DNA of 64,000 nt from an uncultured Lutibacter sp. GTDB lineage: Bacteria; Bacteroidota; Bacteroidia; Flavobacteriales; Flavobacteriaceae. The DNA is taken from the NCBI RefSeq assembly GCF_947495725.1, contig NZ_CANLZZ010000002.1:761315-825314 (forward strand), given 5' to 3'. The position numbers and the translations under genes were made by a program. This document shows, in pieces, positions 26,842 through 34,092 of this stretch. Below the pieces are notes generated by a model. That model was not told where the DNA came from. It ran no database searches and saw only the letters and a program-made list of their open reading frames with translations. How positions within the stretch are numbered: the stretch's first letter is position 1; every line of letters begins with the position of its first letter.

Positions 26842-26872
26842 ATTGTCATTCTGAATGATAATGAAGAATCTC
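26842..26872. repeat. Palindromic intergenic repeat, copy 3 (left half only)
   Basis: ATTGTCATTCTGAATGATAATGAAGAATCTC matches the left part of copies 1 and 2. The right half (GAGATATTTCAC to ATGACA) is missing, so this copy is truncated. It lies between the arg terminator and the DUF3570 gene. Confidence 0.7.
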
Positions 26873-26926
26873 AAGTTAGTTAAACATAAATATTCTTTAT
26901 TCAGTGTTAGTCCATTTTGAATAGCT

Positions 26927-28381
26927 TTAATCTGCGATAAACTTAAATCCTAAAGAAACAATACTAGAGCTTAATCCTGTATTTCTTTCGTAATTACTAT
27001 ATTTCAAGTCAACACTTTTTAAACCAAGTTTCCAAATTCTACGTTTTGTAAAAATATCAGTATAAGAAATTCCTAAACTATATTGGTTTGAATTAAATTC
27101 GGATAAATCGTAATCTGAAGTATAAAATTCATTCGTAGAAACTAATTCTTCATAAGGTGCAAAATAATCTGCAGCAGTTTGATTGTAATATCTATATGAA
27201 GGATAAATAGTAAACTTATCACTTAGTTTTATAGGCACTTCAAGACTAGCTGTATGAGATGAAATTCCCCAATCATCATAATAATAACGGTAATATGTTC
27301 TTAAAGAAACTACTTCATTTATATAATAATTAAAACGTGCTCCAACAGGTATTTTAAAACGAGTATCTGGCAAACGTTCAATATCATCAGCTAATTGAAA
27401 AACATCTGTATTCTCCTTTGAAGTGTAGTTAGAAATACTTGAAGCATTGCCTATATAATAATTATCTCTGTCTGAAAAATAAACACGTTGCATAGGGTTT
27501 GCTAACCAACCATCTTGTTGAATAATATCTGCAAAAATTGAAAATTGAGCTTTTTCACTAATAATTTGAGAAAAACTTAATGATAAAGAATACGTGTTTC
27601 TAGATTCATCTTCAATAAGTGTATTGTTTAAAGGACTCCATACATTTGAGCCGTTTTTATTAACTATATCTCCATCTTGGTCTAATATTTCAATACCACT
27701 AAAAAAGCCGTTATTTAAGTTTTGGTTAGCTTCTAAATATGAATCTATTTCGGTTGGAAAAACTGGTTGCCAAGAATCGAAATAGACATTTGCTTTCACT
27801 CCAATTTCGGTGTTTTTTTCGTTAAATAGCTTTGTTAAACTACCTCCAAATCCAAAAGATGTATAATCATATTCTTTAGAAACGCTTATATTTCCGTCTA
27901 AAATTGTATTTCTGTCATCAGAAGAATGACTGTAATTTGCAGTTAAATTAACCCAAGCATCAGATTGTGATGCTCCAGAAGATTCTACCCAAGGGCTTCC
28001 TCCACTTCCTGAACTATTATTATCATCATCGTGATCATCGTCATCATGTCCGTTATTATTTGAAGCTCCAGAAGCATCAAACGGATCTAAATTACTTGAA
28101 GACGCTGAACTATATGCTGAAATTGTTGCATCAATAGTTAAAACATCGTCATCATTTAAAGGAATAGAAACTGTTAAAGTACTTGCAATGTCTGTTAATT
28201 CTTCAGTCCCAATTCCACCTGTTACAGCGGCATTGTCTCCGTCTTGAGAATAGTAACTAGAAATAAAATCAACTTCGGTGTTTTCTAAAACCCTTTTTTT
28301 ATAAGTTTTCTCTGCAGTTTTTTCTTGTGAGTAAGATGCAATTGAGAAAAGTGTAATTAAAATTAGTGTTATTTTTTTCAT
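26927..28381 (-). CDS. DUF3570-type outer-membrane beta-barrel protein
   Basis: The 484-residue protein begins with a signal peptide (MKKITLILITLFSIASYSQ) and then shows alternating aromatic/polar strands ending in LGFKFIAD, typical of an outer-membrane barrel. It matches the DUF3570 type, found next to DUF4266 genes; the function is unknown. Residues about 101-125 form an acidic, His-containing loop (NNNGHDDDDHDDDNN) that looks suited to divalent metals. It is the last gene of the thioredoxin-ApbE-DUF4266-DUF3570 unit, 12 bases after the lipoprotein. A transport or surface-scaffold role is inference. Confidence 0.82.
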   Translation of the reverse strand: MKKITLILITLFSIASYSQEKTAEKTYKKRVLENTEVDFISSYYSQDGDNAAVTGGIGTEELTDIASTLTVSIPLNDDDVLTIDATISAYSSASSSNLDPFDASGASNNNGHDDDDHDDDNNSSGSGGSPWVESSGASQSDAWVNLTANYSHSSDDRNTILDGNISVSKEYDYTSFGFGGSLTKLFNEKNTEIGVKANVYFDSWQPVFPTEIDSYLEANQNLNNGFFSGIEILDQDGDIVNKNGSNVWSPLNNTLIEDESRNTYSLSLSFSQIISEKAQFSIFADIIQQDGWLANPMQRVYFSDRDNYYIGNASSISNYTSKENTDVFQLADDIERLPDTRFKIPVGARFNYYINEVVSLRTYYRYYYDDWGISSHTASLEVPIKLSDKFTIYPSYRYYNQTAADYFAPYEELVSTNEFYTSDYDLSEFNSNQYSLGISYTDIFTKRRIWKLGLKSVDLKYSNYERNTGLSSSIVSLGFKFIAD

Positions 28382-28393
28382 TATAAATATTTT

Positions 28394-28606
28394 TTAATTA
28401 CAGCCGCAGCCTCCACCAGATTTTCCTCCGTTCGCACCAGAAGCAGCTTCACGATATACTTGTGCACTTGTTTCAAACTTCTCAATTTTTCTAGATGAAA
28501 GCACCATATCAGGATCGTTAATATATACTTTTTCATATTCTTTAACAGCAACACACGATGTTAAAGAAGTAATAGCTAATGCCATTAATCCCATTTTTTT
28601 TATCAT
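28394..28606 (-). CDS. DUF4266-type small lipoprotein with Gly-Cys tail
   Basis: A 70-residue protein with a lipoprotein signal peptide; the lipobox is LTSC with lipidated C18, so it is membrane-anchored outside the cytoplasm. The mature part is about 50 residues with a conserved-looking KIEKFETSAQVYREA helix. It ends in GGKSGGGCGCN, putting two cysteines (C67, C69) on a flexible glycine tail. It overlaps apbE by 4 bases and precedes the DUF3570 barrel, the usual partner. The tail could bind metal, form disulfides with the nearby thioredoxin-like protein, or be modified. Function is unknown. Confidence 0.82.
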   Translation of the reverse strand: MIKKMGLMALAITSLTSCVAVKEYEKVYINDPDMVLSSRKIEKFETSAQVYREAASGANGGKSGGGCGCN

Positions 28607-29586
28607 ATTTTATTTATATTAATATTGTTAGAGTAGTGAATGTTTCCTGTACCGTCTATAATAATACATTCAACTCCTTTTAGTTGATTTATTCTGTTTA
28701 ATCCAACTTCTGTTCCCATAACAAAAATTGAAGTTGCTAGTGCGTCTGCAAGTTCAGCTTTAGGAGCAAAAACGGATGCGCTTATAATATTTATAGCTGG
28801 ATAACCGGTTCTTGGATCAATAATATGTGTGTATCTAATATTGTTAAACGTTACATATTTCTCATAATTACCAGATGTAACAACCGCTTTATTGCTAATT
28901 GGTAAAGTAGCAAATGCAATGTTTTTATTCATAGGGTTGGTAATTGCAACCATCCATTCTTTTCCATTCGGCTGCTTTCCCCAAGTATTCATATCGCCAG
29001 AAGCATTTATAATTCCTGCTTTTACACCTTTTGAAATTAGTAGTTGTTTGGCTTTATCAGCTGCGTAACCCTTTCCAATTCCACCAAAACCGATTTTCAT
29101 TCCTTTTTGTTTTAGAAAAACAGTTTTATTTTCTTTATTGAGAATTATATTCTGAAAACCAACTTTAGCAATAGAGTTTTTAATTTTATTTTCTGAAGGC
29201 ATTGTTTTCATACTGCCATCAAACTTCCATATTTTATCCATAGAAGCGTAACTAATATCAAAAGCTCCGTCAGTTAATTTTGAAATAGCTATGGCACGTT
29301 CAATTAAATAAAATAATTCGTTACTAACTTTAATTGGTTTAATGCCTGCATTTTTATTTATTGCTGAAGTTTCAGAATTAGAATCCCAAGAGGAGATTTT
29401 TTTTTCAATTCGTGTTATTTCAGAAATAGCAGTGTTAATATGCATTGCAGCTTTGGCAGAATCACTTGCTACTACTGTAATATCAAATCTGCTTCCCATC
29501 AATTTTAAGGTGCGTTTTTGAGTGTGCTGTCCTAAAATAACGGTTGAAACTAATAAAGCAATATTTAATAGAAAACATTTTTTCAT
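28603..29586 (-). CDS. FAD:protein FMN transferase (ApbE family)
   Basis: ApbE enzymes transfer FMN from FAD onto Ser/Thr of extracytoplasmic redox proteins. The 327-residue protein has an N-terminal export signal (MKKCFLLNIALLVSTVILGQ), then GSRFDITV, KIGFGGIGKGYAADKA, ASGDMNTWG, YTHIIDPRTGYPA and the metal/FAD-binding ELADALATSIFVMG. All family motifs are present, so it is probably active in the periplasm. No obvious FMN-acceptor protein is encoded beside it, which is unusual. It overlaps the DUF4266 gene by 4 bases and lies 4 bases after the thioredoxin-like gene. Confidence 0.92.
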   Translation of the reverse strand: MKKCFLLNIALLVSTVILGQHTQKRTLKLMGSRFDITVVASDSAKAAMHINTAISEITRIEKKISSWDSNSETSAINKNAGIKPIKVSNELFYLIERAIAISKLTDGAFDISYASMDKIWKFDGSMKTMPSENKIKNSIAKVGFQNIILNKENKTVFLKQKGMKIGFGGIGKGYAADKAKQLLISKGVKAGIINASGDMNTWGKQPNGKEWMVAITNPMNKNIAFATLPISNKAVVTSGNYEKYVTFNNIRYTHIIDPRTGYPAINIISASVFAPKAELADALATSIFVMGTEVGLNRINQLKGVECIIIDGTGNIHYSNNININKI

Positions 29587-29590
29587 TTCT

Positions 29591-30022
29591 TTAGAACGAA
29601 GAAAGAGTGTTTATATATTCTTTTGGAGTCGTTTTTTTGTAACCTGTATTTCCTAAAACCTTTCCATTTTTATCAAGTACAACAACAAACGGAAAATAAC
29701 CATTTAGATTATATTTTTCCATTAATTCTTTGTTGCTTTTAATTTGAGTTTCTGTGAGTTTGTTTTTCTTTTTTCTTGGAAAATCGGCCCTAAGCATTAC
29801 AAAATTCTTATCGGCATATTTTTTAAATTCTTGTGTACTCCATATTTCTCTATCTAATTTAATACAGGGAGCGCACCAATCTGAACCCTGAAAAACTAAG
29901 ACTATATTTTTATTTTCATTTGCAGAAATTTCTTTGGCTTCCTCCAAATTTGTTAGCCAATTTTGGGAAAACCCAGAAAAAGTAATTAAGACTAAAGCGT
30001 AGCTTAAAAATATTTTTTTCAT
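29591..30022 (-). CDS. Periplasmic thioredoxin-like protein
   Basis: The 143-residue protein has a signal peptide (MKKIFLSYALVLITFSGFSQ) and a thioredoxin fold with active-site GSDWCAPCIKL (C50, C53). The cis-proline region (NGYFPFVVVLD) and the C-terminal GYKKTTPKEYI follow. It resembles the thioredoxin_7/DsbD-gamma type acting as a thiol reductase or oxidase in the periplasm. It leads the ApbE-DUF4266-DUF3570 unit, and the lipoprotein's C-terminal Cys pair is a plausible client. That pairing is inference from neighbourhood. Confidence 0.88.
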   Translation of the reverse strand: MKKIFLSYALVLITFSGFSQNWLTNLEEAKEISANENKNIVLVFQGSDWCAPCIKLDREIWSTQEFKKYADKNFVMLRADFPRKKKNKLTETQIKSNKELMEKYNLNGYFPFVVVLDKNGKVLGNTGYKKTTPKEYINTLSSF

Positions 30023-30121
30023 ATAAATGTATTTGTTGCTGAGATAGTTAAATGCTATTTTACCCCGCTTTTATGTTTAAGTAGTGTTATTTAACGAAAA
30101 AAAGATGGGAAAAGTATATTA

Positions 30122-30808
30122 TTAATTACATAAATTCCATATAACTTCATTTGGAGTTGGTGCTGTAATTTCAATTTCTTCTTTACTAACGGGGTGTGTA
30201 AATTTAATTTTACGTGCATGTAAATGTATACTTGCATCTTTATTGCTTCTATTAAAACCGTATTTTAAATCACCTTTAATTGGACAACCAATGGAAGCTA
30301 ATTGACAACGAATTTGATGATGTCTTCCAGTTTCTAAATCAACTTCTAATAAGTGATAATTGTCTAAGGATTTTAGTATTTTATAATGAAGAATTGCTTT
30401 TTTACTTCCTTCAATTTCAGAAGAATATGAAGTTGACTTATTGTTCTTTGGGTTCTTTCTTAAATATCCAATTAAAGTGTCTTGTTTCTTTTTTGGTTTC
30501 TGTTTTACAATGGCCCAATATGTTTTGTTAACAGTTTTATCGCGCAGCATTTTATTAAATCGTTCAAGCGATTTTGAAGTGCGAGCAAAAACTATAATTC
30601 CCGTTGTTGGTCGGTCCAATCGATGTACAACACCTAAAAAAACATTTCCAGGTTTGTTGTATTTGTTTTTTATGTATTCTTTAACAATTTCACTTAAAGG
30701 TTTGTCTCCAGTTTTATCGCCTTGAACAATATCTCCAGATTGTTTATTTACAACTATAAGATGATTATCTTCAAATAAGATGTTTAAGTTAGTTGCAGTT
30801 GAAGCCAT
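30122..30808 (-). CDS. RluA-family RNA pseudouridine synthase
   Basis: This enzyme converts a uridine in rRNA or tRNA to pseudouridine. The 228-residue protein lacks the N-terminal S4 domain of RluC/RluD and starts directly with the catalytic domain. The catalytic aspartate is D65 in GVVHRLDRPTTGIIVFA. LETGRHHQIRCQLA and HARKIKFTHP complete the RluA signature. It lies 1 base after engB in a three-gene minus-strand run. Target site cannot be determined from sequence. Confidence 0.92.
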   Translation of the reverse strand: MASTATNLNILFEDNHLIVVNKQSGDIVQGDKTGDKPLSEIVKEYIKNKYNKPGNVFLGVVHRLDRPTTGIIVFARTSKSLERFNKMLRDKTVNKTYWAIVKQKPKKKQDTLIGYLRKNPKNNKSTSYSSEIEGSKKAILHYKILKSLDNYHLLEVDLETGRHHQIRCQLASIGCPIKGDLKYGFNRSNKDASIHLHARKIKFTHPVSKEEIEITAPTPNEVIWNLCN

Positions 30809-30809
30809 T

Positions 30810-31421
30810 TTAAGAATTTAAATCTAAACCAGCGTTTATTTCATCAATATAATTAAGTAAATCTTCTTTTCCATTCGATGAAGTTGCAGAGGTAATAAAA
30901 TATTTAGGCATTTCCTCCCAAACTGTACTGGTCATTATTTTTACATAGTTTTTTATGTTTCTATTTAGTTCAGAAATTTTCAACTTATCAGATTTTGTAA
31001 AAATAATACAAAAAGGAATTTCATTTTCGCCTAAAAACTCCATAAATTCCAAATCTATTTTTTGTGGTTCATGTCTGCAATCGACAAGTATAAAAGAGCA
31101 AATTAATTGTTCCCTTTGTAAAAAATAATTCTTTATAAAACTTTGAAATGTTTTTTTTACGCTTTTAGAAACTTTAGCATAACCGTAACCTGGTAAATCT
31201 ACTAAAAACCAATTATTATTAATTTTAAAATGGTTTATAAGTTGTGTTTTACCGGGTCTTCCAGATGTTTTTGCTAACTTATTTTGTCCTGTTAGCATAT
31301 TTATTAAAGAAGACTTCCCAACATTTGAACGTCCAATAAAAGCATACTCAGGTATTCTTTCTTTTGGGCATTTTGCCACGTCGGAATTGCTAATTACAAA
31401 ACTAGCGGTATTTATTTTCAT
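30810..31421 (-). CDS. engB: Ribosome biogenesis GTPase EngB/YihA
   Basis: A small TRAFAC-class GTPase needed for large ribosomal subunit assembly. The P-loop is GRSNVGKSSLIN (30-41), followed by KTSGRPGKTQ (switch I), DLPGYGYAKVS (G3, from 75) and TKSDK (G4). The 203 residues and the GRPGKTQ signature are characteristic of EngB. It lies between an alpha/beta hydrolase (3-base gap) and the pseudouridine synthase (1-base gap). Confidence 0.95.
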   Translation of the reverse strand: MKINTASFVISNSDVAKCPKERIPEYAFIGRSNVGKSSLINMLTGQNKLAKTSGRPGKTQLINHFKINNNWFLVDLPGYGYAKVSKSVKKTFQSFIKNYFLQREQLICSFILVDCRHEPQKIDLEFMEFLGENEIPFCIIFTKSDKLKISELNRNIKNYVKIMTSTVWEEMPKYFITSATSSNGKEDLLNYIDEINAGLDLNS

Positions 31422-31424
31422 TGT

Positions 31425-32189
31425 TTAAAGATTTCGCTCTTTTAACCAGTTCTGAAGAATTTTATTAAACTCTTCTGGATGTTCCATCATTGGAACATGT
31501 CCACATTTATCAATCCAAAATAAATTTGCATCTGGTAAAAGTTTTTCAAAGTCAATTGCAACTTCAGGAGGTGTTACCGAATCATTTTTACCCCAAATAA
31601 TGCAAGTTGGAACATTCATATCAGCTAAATCATTAGCCATATTATGTCTTATGGCACTTTTTGCAATGGCAAGTGTTCTAATAACTTTATGCCTGTCATT
31701 TACAGTGCTAAATACTTCGTCAACCATTTCTTTTGATGCAACTTGTGGATCGTAAAATACTTCTTGAGTTTTGGTTTCAATATATTCAAAGTTACTTCGC
31801 TTAGGAAACGTATCTCCCATAGATTTTTCATATAAGCCAGAGCTACCTGCAAGGACTAATCCCGCAACATTTTTCAAATTTAGTTTTGTAAAGTACAGAG
31901 CAATATGGCCACCTAATGAGTTTCCTAGAAGAATTGCTTTTTCAATTTTCTTGAACTCCATAAATTCTTTTAAAAACTTAGATAAGTTTCTAACATTTGT
32001 TTTTAAAAGAGGAAGCGTATAAATTGGAAGTTCAGGTATAATTACTTTGTAACCATTTTTTGAAAAATGATCTAATACACTATCAAAATTACTTAAGGTA
32101 CCCATTAAGCCATGCAGCAATATTATTGGCTGTCCTTCACCGGCTTCAATGTAACTGAATTTCCCTTCTTTTTTAAGATTACTGCTCAT
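31425..32189 (-). CDS. Alpha/beta hydrolase
   Basis: A cytoplasmic alpha/beta-fold hydrolase of 254 residues. The oxyanion region is ILLHGLMG (24-30), the nucleophile elbow is LGNSLGGHIA with S91, the acid is in WGKNDSVTPP, and the histidine is in KCGHVPMMEHP. All triad elements are present, so it should be active on an ester or similar bond. The substrate is unknown. It is transcribed divergently from mraZ and is first in a unit with engB and the pseudouridine synthase. Confidence 0.88.
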   Translation of the reverse strand: MSSNLKKEGKFSYIEAGEGQPIILLHGLMGTLSNFDSVLDHFSKNGYKVIIPELPIYTLPLLKTNVRNLSKFLKEFMEFKKIEKAILLGNSLGGHIALYFTKLNLKNVAGLVLAGSSGLYEKSMGDTFPKRSNFEYIETKTQEVFYDPQVASKEMVDEVFSTVNDRHKVIRTLAIAKSAIRHNMANDLADMNVPTCIIWGKNDSVTPPEVAIDFEKLLPDANLFWIDKCGHVPMMEHPEEFNKILQNWLKERNL

Positions 32190-32214
32190 TAAATTTTAAA
32201 TTTTAAGCTTAGTG

Positions 32215-32222
32215 CAAAGGTA
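32215..32222 (-). promoter_or_regulatory. Candidate -7 box for the hydrolase-engB-rluA unit
   Basis: On the minus strand TACCTTTG matches TAnnTTTG, 26 bases upstream of the hydrolase ATG. The -33 element is not clear, so this is a moderate candidate. Confidence 0.4.
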
Positions 32223-32337
32223 ACTTTTTTTTCCAAAATACGACTTTTTTATCAATGTCTGAAATTAATTATTTAAAAACCTGGAAGTCAAAAAAATAAC
32301 TATGAAATGGTATTGTGTGGTAAAAGTTATTAACAAA

Positions 32338-32362
32338 GTGGGTAAAAGTGGTTAAATGTGGG
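32338..32362 (+). promoter_or_regulatory. MraZ-type operator: three GTGG repeats at 10-bp spacing
   Basis: GTGGG, GTGGT and GTGGG begin at 32338, 32348 and 32358, each followed by an A/T-rich pentamer; a further GTGG lies at 32317. MraZ is known in other bacteria to bind TGGG-like direct repeats with a 10-bp period upstream of its own gene. The repeats end 11 bases before a -7-like box, so binding would overlap the promoter and allow autorepression. Confidence 0.75.
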
Positions 32363-32372
32363 AAAAAATTTA

Positions 32373-32380
32373 TATTTTTG
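32373..32380 (+). promoter_or_regulatory. Candidate -7 box of the dcw cluster promoter
   Basis: TATTTTTG matches TAnnTTTG, 19 bases before the mraZ ATG, directly downstream of the GTGG repeats. The expected -33 region falls within the repeats. The transcript leader would be only about a dozen bases. Confidence 0.5.
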
Positions 32381-32399
32381 AATTCATACTGAAACTATT

Positions 32400-32876
32400 A
32401 TGGTAAATCTAATTGGAACATACGAAGGTAAAGCAGATGCTAAGGGCAGAATGCTTTTATCGGCTGCTTTAAAAAAGCAGTTGGCTCCGGTTTTGCAAGA
32501 TGGTTTTGTGATCAAACGTTCTGTGTTTCAGCCTTGTTTGGAATTGTATCCAATGTCTGAGTGGAATATTTTAATGGCAAAGGTAAACAAGTTAAATAGG
32601 TTTGTGAAAAAAAATAATGACTTTATTAGAAGGTTTACTGCAGGTGTTAAAGTTGTAGAATTGGATGCTTCTGGAAGGTTATTAATTCCGAAAGATTTAC
32701 AAGCATTTGCTGGTATTTCTAAAAATGTAGTTTTATCAACAGCGGTAAACATTGTTGAGATTTGGGATAAGGATAATTATGAAAATGTTATAGATAACTC
32801 AACTGATGATTTTGCCGATTTGGCGGAAGAAGTAATGGGTAATGAATCTGAAATTGATGTAAATGGAATATCATAA
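32400..32876 (+). CDS. mraZ: MraZ, transcriptional regulator of the division cluster
   Basis: MraZ is a ring-forming AbrB-fold DNA-binding protein that represses its own dcw promoter. The 158-residue protein has two MraZ repeats; the first contains GTYEGKADAKGRMLLSAALKKQ (about 5-27) and the second VVELDASGRLLIPKDLQAFAG (about 85-105). Both carry the DxxGR core. The acidic C-terminal tail (about 130-158) extends beyond the usual ~145 residues. GTGG repeats lie immediately upstream. It overlaps rsmH by 14 bases. Confidence 0.95.
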   Translation: MVNLIGTYEGKADAKGRMLLSAALKKQLAPVLQDGFVIKRSVFQPCLELYPMSEWNILMAKVNKLNRFVKKNNDFIRRFTAGVKVVELDASGRLLIPKDLQAFAGISKNVVLSTAVNIVEIWDKDNYENVIDNSTDDFADLAEEVMGNESEIDVNGIS

Positions 32877-33759
32877 TCCAGTATTATTGAAAGAAAGTGT
32901 TGATGGTTTAAATATTAAACCAAACGGAGTGTATGTAGATGTTACATTTGGTGGTGGTGGTCACTCTAGAGAGATTTTGAGTAGGCTTGGTGAAGAAGGT
33001 AGATTGTTTGCTTTTGATCAGGACGAAGATGCGCAAAGAAATAAAATTGAAGATTCAAGATTTACCTTAATTCCTCAAAATTTCAGATTTATAAAAAGGT
33101 ATTTAAGGTTTTATGGAGTTAAAAAGGTTGATGGAATATTAGCTGATTTAGGTGTTTCCTCTCATCAATTTGATGAGGCTGAAAGAGGTTTTTCAACAAG
33201 GTTTGATGCAGATTTGGATATGAGAATGAATCAATCTGGTAAGTTATCGGCTTTTGAAGTTATTAACAATTACACGGAAGAGCAAATTAGTGCAATTCTG
33301 TTTCAATACAGTGAAATGAGAAATGCCCGTGCTATTGCTAAAAAAATTGTTGAAGCGAGAGATGAAAAAGAAATAAAAACAAGTTTTGAGTTAAAAGAGG
33401 TGTTAAGCCAATTTGTTCCGAAAGCTGTTGAGCATAAAATTTTAGCTCAAATATTCCAAGGAATTAGAATAGAGGTAAATCAAGAAATAGAAGTCTTAAA
33501 AGAGTTTTTACTTCAGGTGCCTGAATTATTAAATGAGCAAGGAAGGTTGAGTGTAATTTCATATCACTCCCTTGAAGATAGGCTTGTAAAGCGTTTTATT
33601 AGAAGTGGTTTGTTTGAAGGTGATCCAGAGAAGGATATGTTTGGGAATGTGGATGTGCCTATGAAAAAGGTGGGTAAATTGATTATTCCAAAAGCAGCAG
33701 AGGTAAAGTTAAATAATAGAGCTAGAAGTGCAAAACTTAGAATAGCAACTGTTGTATAA
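32863..33759 (+). CDS. rsmH: 16S rRNA (cytosine-1402-N4) methyltransferase
   Basis: RsmH (MraW) methylates C1402 of 16S rRNA with SAM. The 298-residue protein starts MEYHNPVLLKESVDGL and has the SAM site VDVTFGGGGHSREIL, GILADLGVSSHQFD, RGFS and the late VISYHSLEDRLVKRF. All are family hallmarks. It is second in the dcw cluster, overlapping mraZ by 14 bases and sharing a TAATG with ftsL. Confidence 0.96.
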   Translation: MEYHNPVLLKESVDGLNIKPNGVYVDVTFGGGGHSREILSRLGEEGRLFAFDQDEDAQRNKIEDSRFTLIPQNFRFIKRYLRFYGVKKVDGILADLGVSSHQFDEAERGFSTRFDADLDMRMNQSGKLSAFEVINNYTEEQISAILFQYSEMRNARAIAKKIVEARDEKEIKTSFELKEVLSQFVPKAVEHKILAQIFQGIRIEVNQEIEVLKEFLLQVPELLNEQGRLSVISYHSLEDRLVKRFIRSGLFEGDPEKDMFGNVDVPMKKVGKLIIPKAAEVKLNNRARSAKLRIATVV

Positions 33760-34088
33760 TGTCAATAATTAAAACGAGCATATATAATTTATTGAAAGGT
33801 GAATTTTTAATAAGTAAAGATTCATTTAAGAATTGGAGATTTATCTTATTCGTAGTTGGCTTAATGTTAATGATGATTGCGAGTTCTCATAGTTCGGATA
33901 AAAAAGTGATGCAAATTGCGAAGCTTAAAAATGAGTTGAAAGAGTTAAGAGCAGAGTTTCTTGATACTAGGTCAATTTCAATGAAAATGAGATTAGAATC
34001 AACGGTTAGGGGTAAGGTTTTAGAATCAGGTATTAAACCTAGTGAAAAACCTCCACAAGTAATAAAAGTAATTACAAGTAAAAAATAG
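33759..34088 (+). CDS. ftsL: FtsL-like divisome membrane protein
   Basis: A 109-residue bitopic protein in the ftsL position between rsmH and ftsI. One transmembrane segment (FILFVVGLMLMMIAS, about 28-42) is followed by a charged heptad-like helix (KLKNELKELRAEFLD), as expected for the periplasmic coiled coil that binds FtsB and FtsI partners. Primary sequence is poorly conserved in this family, so the call rests on topology and synteny. It shares one base with rsmH. Confidence 0.8.
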   Translation: MSIIKTSIYNLLKGEFLISKDSFKNWRFILFVVGLMLMMIASSHSSDKKVMQIAKLKNELKELRAEFLDTRSISMKMRLESTVRGKVLESGIKPSEKPPQVIKVITSKK

Positions 34089-34092
34089 AAAG

